Below, piece after piece: positions 6,984 to 14,167 of a stretch of 22,674 nucleotides of DNA. Location of the stretch: assembly GCA_031178305.1 (NCBI GenBank), contig JAPSJG010000014.1, positions 1 through 22,674 on the forward strand, given 5' to 3'. The notes below the pieces were generated by a model. It searched no databases. It had not been told where the DNA came from and saw only the letters and a list, made by a program, of their open reading frames with translations. Numbering within the stretch: the first letter of the stretch is position 1; each line of letters starts with the position of its first letter. The position numbers were made by a program, and so were the translations under genes. This DNA comes from Sinorhizobium sp. Lineage in GTDB: Bacteria > Pseudomonadota > Alphaproteobacteria > Rhizobiales > Rhizobiaceae.

Positions 6984-7928
6984 TCACTCGTGCGCAAGCG
7001 ATATCTTCCCCGATGCGAATTGGCGATCGTGGAAAATCCGCACTGACAGAACGACGCCGGCGATCAGCACAACCACCCCGGCCACTTCGATCGGGGTTGG
7101 CCAGCGGGCATGGACGACAAGTCCTCCGATGACACCAAAGGCAGTTTCCGAGACGATCAATTGCGCGGCCAAGGCAACCGGCAGGCTCCGGGCGGCAATG
7201 TTCCACGCCCAGACCCCGCCTACGGTTGCCAGCAGCGCGAGGGACACACCCCAAGCATATAGGCTGCCGGCGGCACTCCAGCCGAACCCCAACGTTGGAA
7301 GCCGGAAGAGGTCCATCGCGGCACCGACGGGATAAAACGCCAGCATCAAGACGCCGCCTCCGACCAGTATCAGCGCTGACCACACACCGGAGGGCATTTC
7401 TGGTCGGGCGGCGAGTGCAGCCTGATTGATAAGGGCGAAACAGACCCAAAGGCCCACGGCAGCGAGCGATAGCGGCACGCCAATCCACACTGATTGGACA
7501 GAGTTCAATCCTTCGGCCGTGAATGCCGTGCCATTGACAAGAACGAGGCCGACCAGCACCAGCGCCAAAGGCATCATAAGGAATCGCCATGGCATTGATC
7601 CCTGGCGTTGATTACCGATGACCATCAATACAATCGGGACGAGACCCAGAAATGCGGGAGCGATGACTGGGCCGGCAAAGATGGCCGCTCCTGTCACTGT
7701 CAGGAAGTAGCCGACATATCCGACGAAAGCGAGCCAGACGGCTTGCAGGCAGTTTCCAAGCGTGAGGTGGCGCATGACGCCCTTTTCGGAAGCCAGGATG
7801 TAAAGCCCGACGAGCGAAGAAACGACGTGCCGGACCAGCGCAAAATCAAAGGTGGAATAGTCACCGATGATAAAGGGCACAACGAAGTTGAGCGAAAAGG
7901 CAAAGGCCGCAAAGAGAGCGGCTGACAC
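6984..7928 (-). CDS. EamA-type (DMT superfamily) exporter
   Basis: This roughly 314-residue hydrophobic protein has about ten transmembrane helices arranged as two repeats, as in EamA/drug-metabolite transporters; examples are SAALFAAFAFSLNFVVPFII, ALVLVGLVLVNGTAFTA and the C-terminal VVVLIAGVVLSVRIFH. Substrate is unknown; it would export a small molecule or amino acid across the inner membrane. The longest open frame uses GTG at 7928, which lacks a good ribosome site. A better start is ATG at 7948, with AAGGGA just upstream, giving MNRVML; this joins the main frame as MNRVMLGVSAAL if one G is restored near 7931. The gene may therefore carry a start-proximal frameshift. It is divergent from a LysR gene, the usual arrangement for an inducible exporter. 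Confidence 0.85.
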   Translation of the reverse strand: MSAALFAAFAFSLNFVVPFIIGDYSTFDFALVRHVVSSLVGLYILASEKGVMRHLTLGNCLQAVWLAFVGYVGYFLTVTGAAIFAGPVIAPAFLGLVPIVLMVIGNQRQGSMPWRFLMMPLALVLVGLVLVNGTAFTAEGLNSVQSVWIGVPLSLAAVGLWVCFALINQAALAARPEMPSGVWSALILVGGGVLMLAFYPVGAAMDLFRLPTLGFGWSAAGSLYAWGVSLALLATVGGVWAWNIAARSLPVALAAQLIVSETAFGVIGGLVVHARWPTPIEVAGVVVLIAGVVLSVRIFHDRQFASGKISLAHE

Positions 7929-8146
7929 GCCAACATGACCCTGTTCATAGGAGCATCCCTTTGAGTTTGCGTCACTGGAATTTGATTGCGGTGACGCTGA
8001 CTGCTTTCGTTAGCAATCAAGCGAGATCCTTGAGCGAATGAGGAAAATTACCGACCGCAAGCCTGTGGCGGTACTCAGCGAAAATGAGAACCACCCTCTC
8101 GATACGCACTCATCGGACCATGACCCAGATACGATTCACCAGACGG

Positions 8147-8163
8147 CTGCTCCTATTCAGCAG
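8147..8163. promoter_or_regulatory. Candidate LysR-type dyad in the EamA/LysR divergent region
   Basis: CTGCT and AGCAG form a perfect five-base dyad with a seven-base spacer, 51 bp before the LysR start. LysR proteins bind short dyads near their own start and activate the divergent gene. The arms are short, so this is a guess from position. Confidence 0.25.
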
Positions 8164-8213
8164 AACTGATTTCTCATATCCTCAACATCGAGGCTTCCAC
8201 TCGTAGGGACGTT

Positions 8214-9128
8214 ATGGATCGGCTTGATGCAATGCGGGTTCTGCTTGCGGTGGTTGACGCCGGGAGCTTGTCGGCGGGCAGTCGGAAGCTGAATGCGCCG
8301 TTGCCGAGCGTCAGCCGCAAGGTCGCCGATCTGGAGCGATATCTCGGCGCAAACCTCATCATCCGAACAAGCCGCAACCTGCAGCTTACCGACGCCGGTC
8401 GCGACTATGTCGATGCGGCACGCAAGATCATCGCCGATCTGGAGGAAGTCGAACGCCGGGCCTCCGGCGAATATCAAACGCCACGGGGACTGCTCACCAT
8501 CACGATGCCGATCGAATTTGGCCACCGGTACGTTCTGCCGATCGCACTCGACTTCATGAACGAGCATCCGGAGGTGACTTTGAACCTCCTGTCCCTCGAC
8601 CGTTCTGTTCATCTCGCCAACGAGAAGGTCGACGTCGCCATCCGACTTGGCGAATTGGCCGACAGTTCGCTCTACGCCGTCAAGGCCGGCGAGTTCCGCC
8701 TGTTGACCTGCGCAAGCCCGGCCTATCTGGAACGGCATGGCGTTCCCCAACATCCCACCGAGCTCACCAATCATGACGGAATCATGTTTCATAACCGGTC
8801 GTTCTTCTGGAGTTTCGAGGTCGACGGCAATTCTGTCGAGGCGATGCCACGCAGCCGGATCGAGGTCAACACTGCGGCCAGTTGCGTCGCAGCCGCGCGA
8901 AATGGAGCCGGGATCGCCCGCCTCTTCGACTATCAGGTTCCGGAGGAAGTGTCCTCGGGCGCGCTCGTGCAGATCTTGGGGGACTACGGCGGTAGGCCCA
9001 AGCCGATCCACATCGTCTACTCGCGTCAGGGGTTGATCGCTCTCAAAGTGCGTACCTTCATCGATTGGACGCTCCCCCGGCTTCGCGCGGCTTGCAGCAA
9101 TTATTGCGATGCGCCGTCACCGGAATGA
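8214..9128 (+). CDS. LysR family transcriptional regulator (divergent from EamA exporter)
   Basis: This is a 304-residue LysR regulator of the CrgA/AaeR-like group. The N-terminal helix-turn-helix (MDRLDAMRVLLAVVDAGSLS, then LNAPLPSVSRKVADLERYLG) is followed by LIIRTSRNLQLTDAGRDYV and a periplasmic-binding-like effector domain from about residue 92 (LLTITMPIEFGHRYVLPIAL). The ATG at 8214 is a good fit to the family N terminus. It is transcribed away from the EamA exporter gene across about 270 bp, so the exporter is its most likely target. Its 3' end abuts a hydrolase relic on the opposite strand. The inducer is unknown. Confidence 0.92.
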   Translation: MDRLDAMRVLLAVVDAGSLSAGSRKLNAPLPSVSRKVADLERYLGANLIIRTSRNLQLTDAGRDYVDAARKIIADLEEVERRASGEYQTPRGLLTITMPIEFGHRYVLPIALDFMNEHPEVTLNLLSLDRSVHLANEKVDVAIRLGELADSSLYAVKAGEFRLLTCASPAYLERHGVPQHPTELTNHDGIMFHNRSFFWSFEVDGNSVEAMPRSRIEVNTAASCVAAARNGAGIARLFDYQVPEEVSSGALVQILGDYGGRPKPIHIVYSRQGLIALKVRTFIDWTLPRLRAACSNYCDAPSPE

Positions 9129-9451
9129 AGCGCACACCTCCTCGACCGTCCTCTCCAAATCCGGGAGATGCGGGCAATAGCCAGTGTCGGTCGTCGGCCG
9201 CGACGACAAACGGAAGCCGGGCCAATCGAAAGCGTGGACCTCGTAATCGTCGGCGAGAGTGAAGCGATGCAGGAAGAGCACCCCTTCGGGTCGATACAAT
9301 GGACTACCGGCCTTCTCAGTTAGATGTCGTGGTCGATCTGAATGAAGCTGATACTCGCCCTCGGTTGATGCGAGCTGATCTCGGCATGTGTCACGGTTGC
9401 GATCGAGAAAAACACCGCTGCGGCGGCAAACAGCCGTCGAAAATTGGCCAT
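9129..9451 (-). pseudogene. Truncated, frameshifted secreted alpha/beta-hydrolase
   Basis: An ATG at 9451 starts a signal-peptide-like stretch (MANFRRLFAAAAVFFSIATV followed by THA), then SISFIQIDHDI and a stop at 9320-9322. After a frameshift, minus-strand pieces read KAGSPLYRPEGVLFLHRF, then LADDYEVHAFDWPGF and LSSRPTTDTGY. These are alpha/beta-hydrolase landmarks: the oxyanion-hole strand (usually LLLHGF) and the segment usually written ADxYxVIAPDxPGFGxS. The Gly of HGF is Arg here, the catalytic Ser, Asp and His regions are absent, and the relic runs out at the LysR stop. Nothing functional can be made from it. It follows the DUF2798 gene on the same strand with 32 bp between them, so the two were probably once one unit. 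Confidence 0.6.
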
Positions 9452-9483
9452 TGTCATGTCGGTAGCTCCAGCCGGGTCTCACT

Positions 9484-9705
9484 TCAACGGACAACCCGGT
9501 CGATCTGCACCTGGAGGCGCGGGCCGACCAGCAGGATGACGGGGATAACGATGAGATAGGCGATGCTCCACGACCGGAGCCATGTCAGGACGAACCCGCT
9601 TGAGAAGCCCAGATTGAGCGCGAGCAACGTGAAAGAGATCAATCCTGTCGTTACGACACCCATCGACAGGGCGAAGGCGATCTTGCGTTTGAAATGCGTG
9701 TCCAT
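9484..9705 (-). CDS. DUF2798 two-helix membrane protein
   Basis: This 73-residue protein has two hydrophobic helices, about residues 10-31 (IAFALSMGVVTTGLISFTLL) and 44-62 (WSIAYLIVIPVILLVGP), joined by NLGFSSGFVLTWLRS. This pattern, with the leading KRK and the closing PRLQVQIDRVVR, fits DUF2798, a family of small inner-membrane proteins of unknown function. GGGAGA lies just upstream of the ATG at 9705, supporting the start. It is the first gene of a short leftward unit whose second member is the decayed hydrolase. Confidence 0.8.
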   Translation of the reverse strand: MDTHFKRKIAFALSMGVVTTGLISFTLLALNLGFSSGFVLTWLRSWSIAYLIVIPVILLVGPRLQVQIDRVVR

Positions 9706-9890
9706 GTCGGTCTCCCGGTTCGAGGTGAAACAGGGATCGCCTTGGCGGTTACGATCCCGGATTGTGTCTTCGAAGGTCGCGCGACTTCGGCAGCAGCGGT
9801 AGCCGGGAAACCCGAGAGGCAGCCTCTTGAATCCCGTAAGTTCTCAAGGGGGAAGAAACCGTTGGATCCGACCGCGAAAGGACACCCGTC

Positions 9891-10110
9891 ATGTCGTGAC
9901 GGCGCCCCAACGCTCTGATCCCCGATGCGTCCTGTGCGATCGGCCTGGTCTAGGCCGACCGCCTCGTAGGCCGCGGGTACGATCTCGTGCTGCTCTCACT
10001 GCGGGCCGAACGCCCCGGCGCGCTCGCGCGCTTCCTTGGAAGCCGAAACTGCCCAACACGCACTGCTTTTCGACATCGTCACGGCGATCCCGCGACTCGC
10101 TACCTGAAGC
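9891..10110 (+). pseudogene. Probable decayed copy of a short-chain dehydrogenase gene
   Basis: A GAAAGGA ribosome-site-like sequence precedes an ATG at 9891, but the frame closes at the third codon. Further on one frame reads AIGLV, a stop, then ADRLVGRGYDLVLLS and LRAER. This is close to the intact downstream enzyme, which reads GIGALYADRLARQGYDLVLVA with SAER after it. The similarity is strongest over the first beta-alpha-beta unit of the Rossmann fold; a weaker DIVTAIPRL near 10075 may match the later TADLT region. It appears to be a relic of an SDR paralogue. Identity of the relic is inferred from one short region. Confidence 0.5.
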
Positions 10111-10121
10111 GTCGCTGATCC

Positions 10122-10146
10122 AAAACGAGAGGCTCACTCTCGTTTT
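10122..10146. terminator. Perfect 10-bp inverted repeat, terminator or operator
   Basis: AAAACGAGAG (10122-10131) and CTCTCGTTTT (10137-10146) are exact inverted repeats around a five-base loop. The outer A4/T4 tracts fit a small bidirectional rho-independent terminator after the SDR relic. Its place about 100 bp upstream of the intact SDR gene also allows a regulator-binding site. Confidence 0.5.
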
Positions 10147-10248
10147 CGCCCGCTACCGGGCAAGTTTTCCCAAGCTCATATTTCCCGCCATCGCAGCCCA
10201 CAATCGCATTGGTCGGGGCGGCGTCCACCAAACTTGAAAGGAAATGCC

Positions 10249-11043
10249 ATGCCTGAGACATTGGGAACGGCCGTCATTACTGGGGCTTCGAGCGGCATCG
10301 GCGCTCTCTATGCCGATCGCCTTGCCCGGCAGGGCTACGACCTGGTGCTCGTCGCCCGAAGTGCCGAGCGGTTGGAGCGGATCGCGCGTTCGATCCGCGA
10401 ACAGACAGGCCGCACCATCGAGACCATCACTGCCGACCTGACATTGACCGGTGACGTCAATCGCGTCGCCAGCCTGATCGCTGACAACGCCGAGATCACC
10501 GTACTGATCAACAATGCAGGCGTGGGAGCGACCGCGCCGTTGCTTCGATCCGACGCCAACGCGATGAGCGCGATGATCGCACTCAATGTCGAGGCGCTGA
10601 CGCGGTTGACCCACGCCGCCGTCCCCGGCTTCGTAGCGCGCGGGCGGGGAACGATCGTCAATATCGCATCGGTCGTGGCGATCACGCCCGAAAGGCTGAA
10701 CGGGGTCTATGGCGGCAGCAAGGCGTTTGTCCTCGCCTTCAGTCAGAGCCTCCGGCAGGAGCTAGAGGGTAGCAATGTCCACGTTCAGGTCGTCCTTCCC
10801 GGAGCTACCGCCACCGACTTCTGGGACGCCGCCGGTCTGCCCGTCGCCCACCTGCCCGAGGAAATTGTGATGCCGGCCGATGCCCTGGTCGATGCGGCGC
10901 TTCTGGGGCTTTCCCGGAAAGAGTTCGTCACCATACCCAGCCTGCACGATGTCACGCAGTGGGACGTCTACGAAGCCGCCCGGCAGGCCATGGCCGGAAA
11001 TCTGTCTACCAACAGGCCAGCAGCCCGCTATCTCGCCGGCTGA
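10249..11043 (+). CDS. Short-chain dehydrogenase/reductase (classical SDR)
   Basis: This 264-residue NAD(P)-dependent oxidoreductase has all SDR marks. TGASSGIG (residues 11-18) is the cofactor-binding turn, TADLT (61-65) and NNAG (88-91) are structural motifs, and catalytic Ser141 (NIASVVA), Tyr154 and Lys158 (YGGSK) are in place. An Arg after the second strand (VLVAR) suggests preference for NADP. The ATG at 10249 is chosen because AAAGGA lies five bases before it; an in-frame ATG at 10234 has no ribosome site. The substrate is unknown. The Ohr-type gene follows 21 bp downstream and may be co-transcribed. Confidence 0.93.
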   Translation: MPETLGTAVITGASSGIGALYADRLARQGYDLVLVARSAERLERIARSIREQTGRTIETITADLTLTGDVNRVASLIADNAEITVLINNAGVGATAPLLRSDANAMSAMIALNVEALTRLTHAAVPGFVARGRGTIVNIASVVAITPERLNGVYGGSKAFVLAFSQSLRQELEGSNVHVQVVLPGATATDFWDAAGLPVAHLPEEIVMPADALVDAALLGLSRKEFVTIPSLHDVTQWDVYEAARQAMAGNLSTNRPAARYLAG

Positions 11044-11064
11044 AAATCAACAGGGTACATCTCA

Positions 11065-11471
11065 ATGTCGAAAGTCATCTACACTGGCAACACCAACACC
11101 ACGGGCGGCCGCGACGGCGCGTCTCGCAGTTCCGACGGGCGTCTCGATATCAAACTGACGCCGGCAGGCTCTTCGGGCCTGGGCACCAATCCAGAGCAGC
11201 TCTTCGCGGCGGGCTGGTCCGCCTGTTTCCTGGGCGCAATCGGAAAGGCGGCTGCTGAGCGCCAGCTCCGCGTGCCCGCCGCCGCTGCGATAAATGCCGA
11301 GATCGACCTGTTCTTGAATGACGATGGCTATGTGCTGCAGGCACGGCTGAATGCGAAGCTGCCGGGCATCGAGGCAGGCCTCGCAAGTCTTTGGTCGAGC
11401 GCGCCCACGAGCTCTGCCCCTATTCCAAGGCCACCCGCGGCAACATCGCCGTCGAACTCAACGTCGTTTGA
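11065..11471 (+). pseudogene. Frameshifted Ohr/OsmC organic hydroperoxide reductase
   Basis: The N-terminal 109 residues match Ohr: YTGNTNTTGGRDGASRSSDG, GTNPEQLFAAGWSACFLGAI with the peroxidatic Cys54, and YVLQARLNAKLPG. Near 11388-11392 the frame slips; one base restored gives LVERAHELCPYSKATRGNIA and VELNVV with a stop at 11469-11471, the normal Ohr C terminus carrying the second catalytic Cys (CPYS). As written, the open frame instead runs on to 11568 with an unrelated tail, so the 167-residue product would lack the resolving Cys and be inactive as a thiol peroxidase. Ohr enzymes detoxify organic hydroperoxides using lipoyl-type thiols. It follows the SDR gene closely. Confidence 0.85.
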
Positions 11472-11564
11472 CAGGTGCCCGATCAAGGCCCTCCAGCTTA
11501 ACACCGCGCCGGCGTCCAGAGATATTTCGGTCGTGACCGGCACGACTACCACGGGTTTATTGTC

Positions 11565-12017
11565 ATGACCACGTTTGCAACAGCCCTCGCAACGGCCGCT
11601 TTCCTGCTCGCCGCGGGCACACCCCTCCACGCGCAACCGCCGCAACATGCAGCCACACAGTTCCTGCCGATCAAGAACGAGCCTGCACCCAGACTCTTCG
11701 TGGATCAGCCCCTTGTGAGACCGCTGATTACCAGAGGTGTGGCGATCATTCCCTATCGCGCCGAGAACTTCCGCATCCTGCCCGTCTTCGGCGCTGGCGC
11801 GACCGATGTCTCCCCGCGCGCTGGGCACCTCCATGTGAGCATCGATGATCTGCCATGGCGGTGGGCCGATGCAGGCGGGACCGGCGCAATCGTCCTGACA
11901 GGGCTGCCGCCAGGCGAACACAAAGTGCTCATCGAAATGGCCACGCCAGAACACGAAGTGCTCGGCGGAAAGCTTGTGAAATTCACCGTACCCGCGACCG
12001 ACGGCTCACACCATTAG
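11565..12017 (+). CDS. Secreted DUF6130-like protein
   Basis: This 150-residue protein starts with a signal peptide (about residues 1-23, TTFATALATAAFLLAAGTPL then HAQ), so the mature form should be periplasmic. The body has GHLHVSIDDLPWRWADAGG and IVLTGLPPGEHKVLIEMATP followed by VLGGKLVKFTVPA, a small beta-sandwich pattern seen in DUF6130 and DUF4399-type proteins, whose function is not known. The HLHV histidines and the PPGEHKV turn are typical. The frame is intact. It begins in the spurious tail of the frameshifted Ohr frame, 93 bp after the true Ohr stop. No pathway can be assigned. Confidence 0.7.
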   Translation: MTTFATALATAAFLLAAGTPLHAQPPQHAATQFLPIKNEPAPRLFVDQPLVRPLITRGVAIIPYRAENFRILPVFGAGATDVSPRAGHLHVSIDDLPWRWADAGGTGAIVLTGLPPGEHKVLIEMATPEHEVLGGKLVKFTVPATDGSHH

Positions 12018-12664
12018 AAGTCCAGTTGACATGGTGGCCAGTTCCACCTTGCCCAGCTTGGGCGGCGGGCTCAATTGGAAGTCTTTTATCGAAGACAGAC
12101 AAGAGATCTGAACCGTCCACCTCTGCGACAATGCCGCCCATCCAGTGGATCCTTGCAAGAGTCCGGCAGAAAGACTCTGTGTTGACTGCCGTCCGTATGA
12201 CCGTATGAGGGAAGTCTGCGCGCCTTCCGCGTTCAGCAAAACGCATTCCTTCGATACATTACGCGATCTTCCTGGCCCAGAACGGTGGACATCCTTCGCA
12301 ACAAGCCATGCACGGGGCTCGTGAAGAACGGCTCGGTTCGACCCACTGGGGTCATCCGCCGGCAGTGATCCGGTGTCCGGTGCTGGCGTTCAAAGCGGAC
12401 ACCAAACTGTCCGAAGGGCCTTTCCGAGCGATGGTAACCTACGACGCATGAGGAGAGTTCGATTAGCCCGAGATCTCAATGCCACAATCTTGCGGCAGTG
12501 CACAATGGATGGTTGTCTCCGGCCATTCGTTTTCCTATCACGGCCCCACTCACCCCCGACCCGGTGAAACTCCGGGTGGCTCTTCTGGCCGCCGATCCGC
12601 CAGACAACGCAACAGCATCAAACCTTGACAAGCCGGACCCTCTCGCCGGCCTGGTGCGCTACTC
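12018..12664. other. Gene-free 650-bp stretch with possible insertion-sequence remains
   Basis: No convincing gene is present. Around 12025-12085 the sequence has two similar phrases ending in CAGTTCCA and CAATTGGAA, a layout like the terminal repeats of IS21-family elements. At 12372-12403 there is a clean inverted repeat followed by another TGTCCG copy. I could not identify any transposase residues, so an eroded insertion sequence is only a guess. The downstream edge is the start of the broken SulP gene. Confidence 0.3.
12372..12403. repeat. Inverted repeat GGTGTCCG/CGGACACC
   Basis: GGTGTCCG (12372-12379) and CGGACACC (12396-12403) are perfect eight-base inverted arms with a 16-base spacer; a further TGTCCG follows at 12409. 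It lacks a T tract, so it is not a standard terminator. An insertion-sequence end or regulator site is possible. Confidence 0.45.
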
Positions 12665-14142
12665 TTGCGAAGAAAAATTATCAAAACGACAATTGCGAGC
12701 TACAAACGCGAATGGTTCTCCAACATCCGCGGCGACGTCCTTTCGGGCATCGTCGTGGCGCTTGCCCTTATCCCGGAAGCCATCGGCTTCTCCGTAATCG
12801 CCGGCGTCGACCCGAAGGTCGGCCTCTTTGCTTCCTTCGCCATCGCCTGCGTCTCCGCCTTCGCCGGCGGCAGGCCGGGCATGATTTCCGCGGCGACGGC
12901 CGCCACCGCCGTCCTGATGGTGACTCTCGTCAGGGATCACGGCCTCCAATATCTCTTTGCCGCGACCCTGCTGATGGGGCTCATCCAGATCGCAGCCGGC
13001 TTCCTGAAGCTCCGCCGGGTGATGCGCTTCGTCTCGCGTTCGGTCATCACCGGCTTCGTCAATGCGCTGGCGATCCTGATAACTGATCGGCGTGCCGCAG
13101 GTGACCTATGTGATGATCGCCGCAGGCCTCGCGATCATCTATCTCCCCCCTACGTCACGAAGGCGGTTCCCTCGCCGCTCGTCGCGATCGCCGTCCTCAC
13201 CGGCATTGCTTATTGGACCGGCATGGACATCCCCACCGTCGGTGACCTCGGAGAACTGCCCTCCAGCCTCCCGATCCTGGCCCTGCCGCAGGTGCCGCTG
13301 ACCTTCGAGACGCTGCAGATCATCTTCCCCTATTCCGTCGCGCTCGCCGCCGTCGGACTGCTTGAATCGCTCCTGACGGCCCAGATCGTCGACGACATGA
13401 CCGACACAACGAGCAACAAGAGCCGGGAATGCATCGGCTAGGGCGCGAGCAACATCGCGTCCGGTCACATCGGGGGCATGGGCGGCTGCGCCATGATCGG
13501 GCAGTCTGTCATCAACGTCACCTCCGGCGGCCGCGGCCGGCTATCGACTTTCGTCGCCGGCGCCTTCCTGCTCTTCCTCATCCTCGTTCTCGACGACCTT
13601 GTCCTTATCATTCCGATGGCCGCGCTCGTGGCGGTGATGATCATGGTGCCGATCGGCACCTTCTCCTGGCGCTCGATCCTCGATCTCGGGCGCAATCCCC
13701 TGCCCTCCTCCGTGGTGATGCTGGCAACGGTCGTCACCACCGTCGGAACGCACGATCTCGCGAAGGGCGTATTGGTCGGCGTCCTTCTGTCGGGCGTATT
13801 CTTCGCCGGCAAGGTCGCTCGCCTCTTCCATGTCCGCTCGAGGCTCGATCAGGGCGGCAAGCTGCGCACCTATCATGTCGACGGCCAGATCTTCTTCGCC
13901 TCGACCGAGGCCTTTGTCGCGGCCTCCGATTCTCCGAGCCGCTGGAGAAAGTGGTCACTGACGTCAGCGAGGCGCATCTCTGGGATATCACCGCCGTTGG
14001 CGGCCTCGACAAGGTCGTCCTCAAATATCGCCGCCATGGCGTGGCCGTCGAAGTCATCGGCCTCAACGAGGCAAGCGTGCATATGCTAGACCGCTTTGCC
14101 GTGGATGATAAAAGCGAGGGCGCAGCACTGACCGCCCACTGA
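12665..14142 (+). pseudogene. Broken SulP-family anion transporter
   Basis: Joined frames give a SulP permease with a C-terminal STAS domain. The N-terminal part has NIRGDVLSGIVVALALIPEA and the SulP signature region FAGGRPGMISAATAATAVLM. Lesions are: a loss of about 20 bases near 13081 (after ALAILI, where the family has FMAQLPE-type sequence), a one-base loss near 13149, a TAG at 13439-13441 where the family has Gln (CIGQGA), and a one-base shift near 13938 inside the STAS domain. The reading then ends at the TGA at 14140-14142. The start is also doubtful: the conserved frame opens at a TTG (12665). In intact form it would import sulfate, bicarbonate or another anion; here it cannot be made whole. 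Confidence 0.87.
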
Positions 14143-14167
14143 GCAGACTTCCGCAGACAGGACCCGC

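Noticed and set aside
8157..9011. A 284-codon minus-strand open frame opposite the second LysR gene
   Set aside because: The LysR frame has all family motifs; the opposite frame is its mirror image without recognisable domains.
9827..10237. A 136-codon plus-strand open frame upstream of the SDR gene
   Set aside because: Its sequence is Arg/Pro-rich, while another frame of the same DNA shows SDR-like residues, so it is the shadow of a relic.
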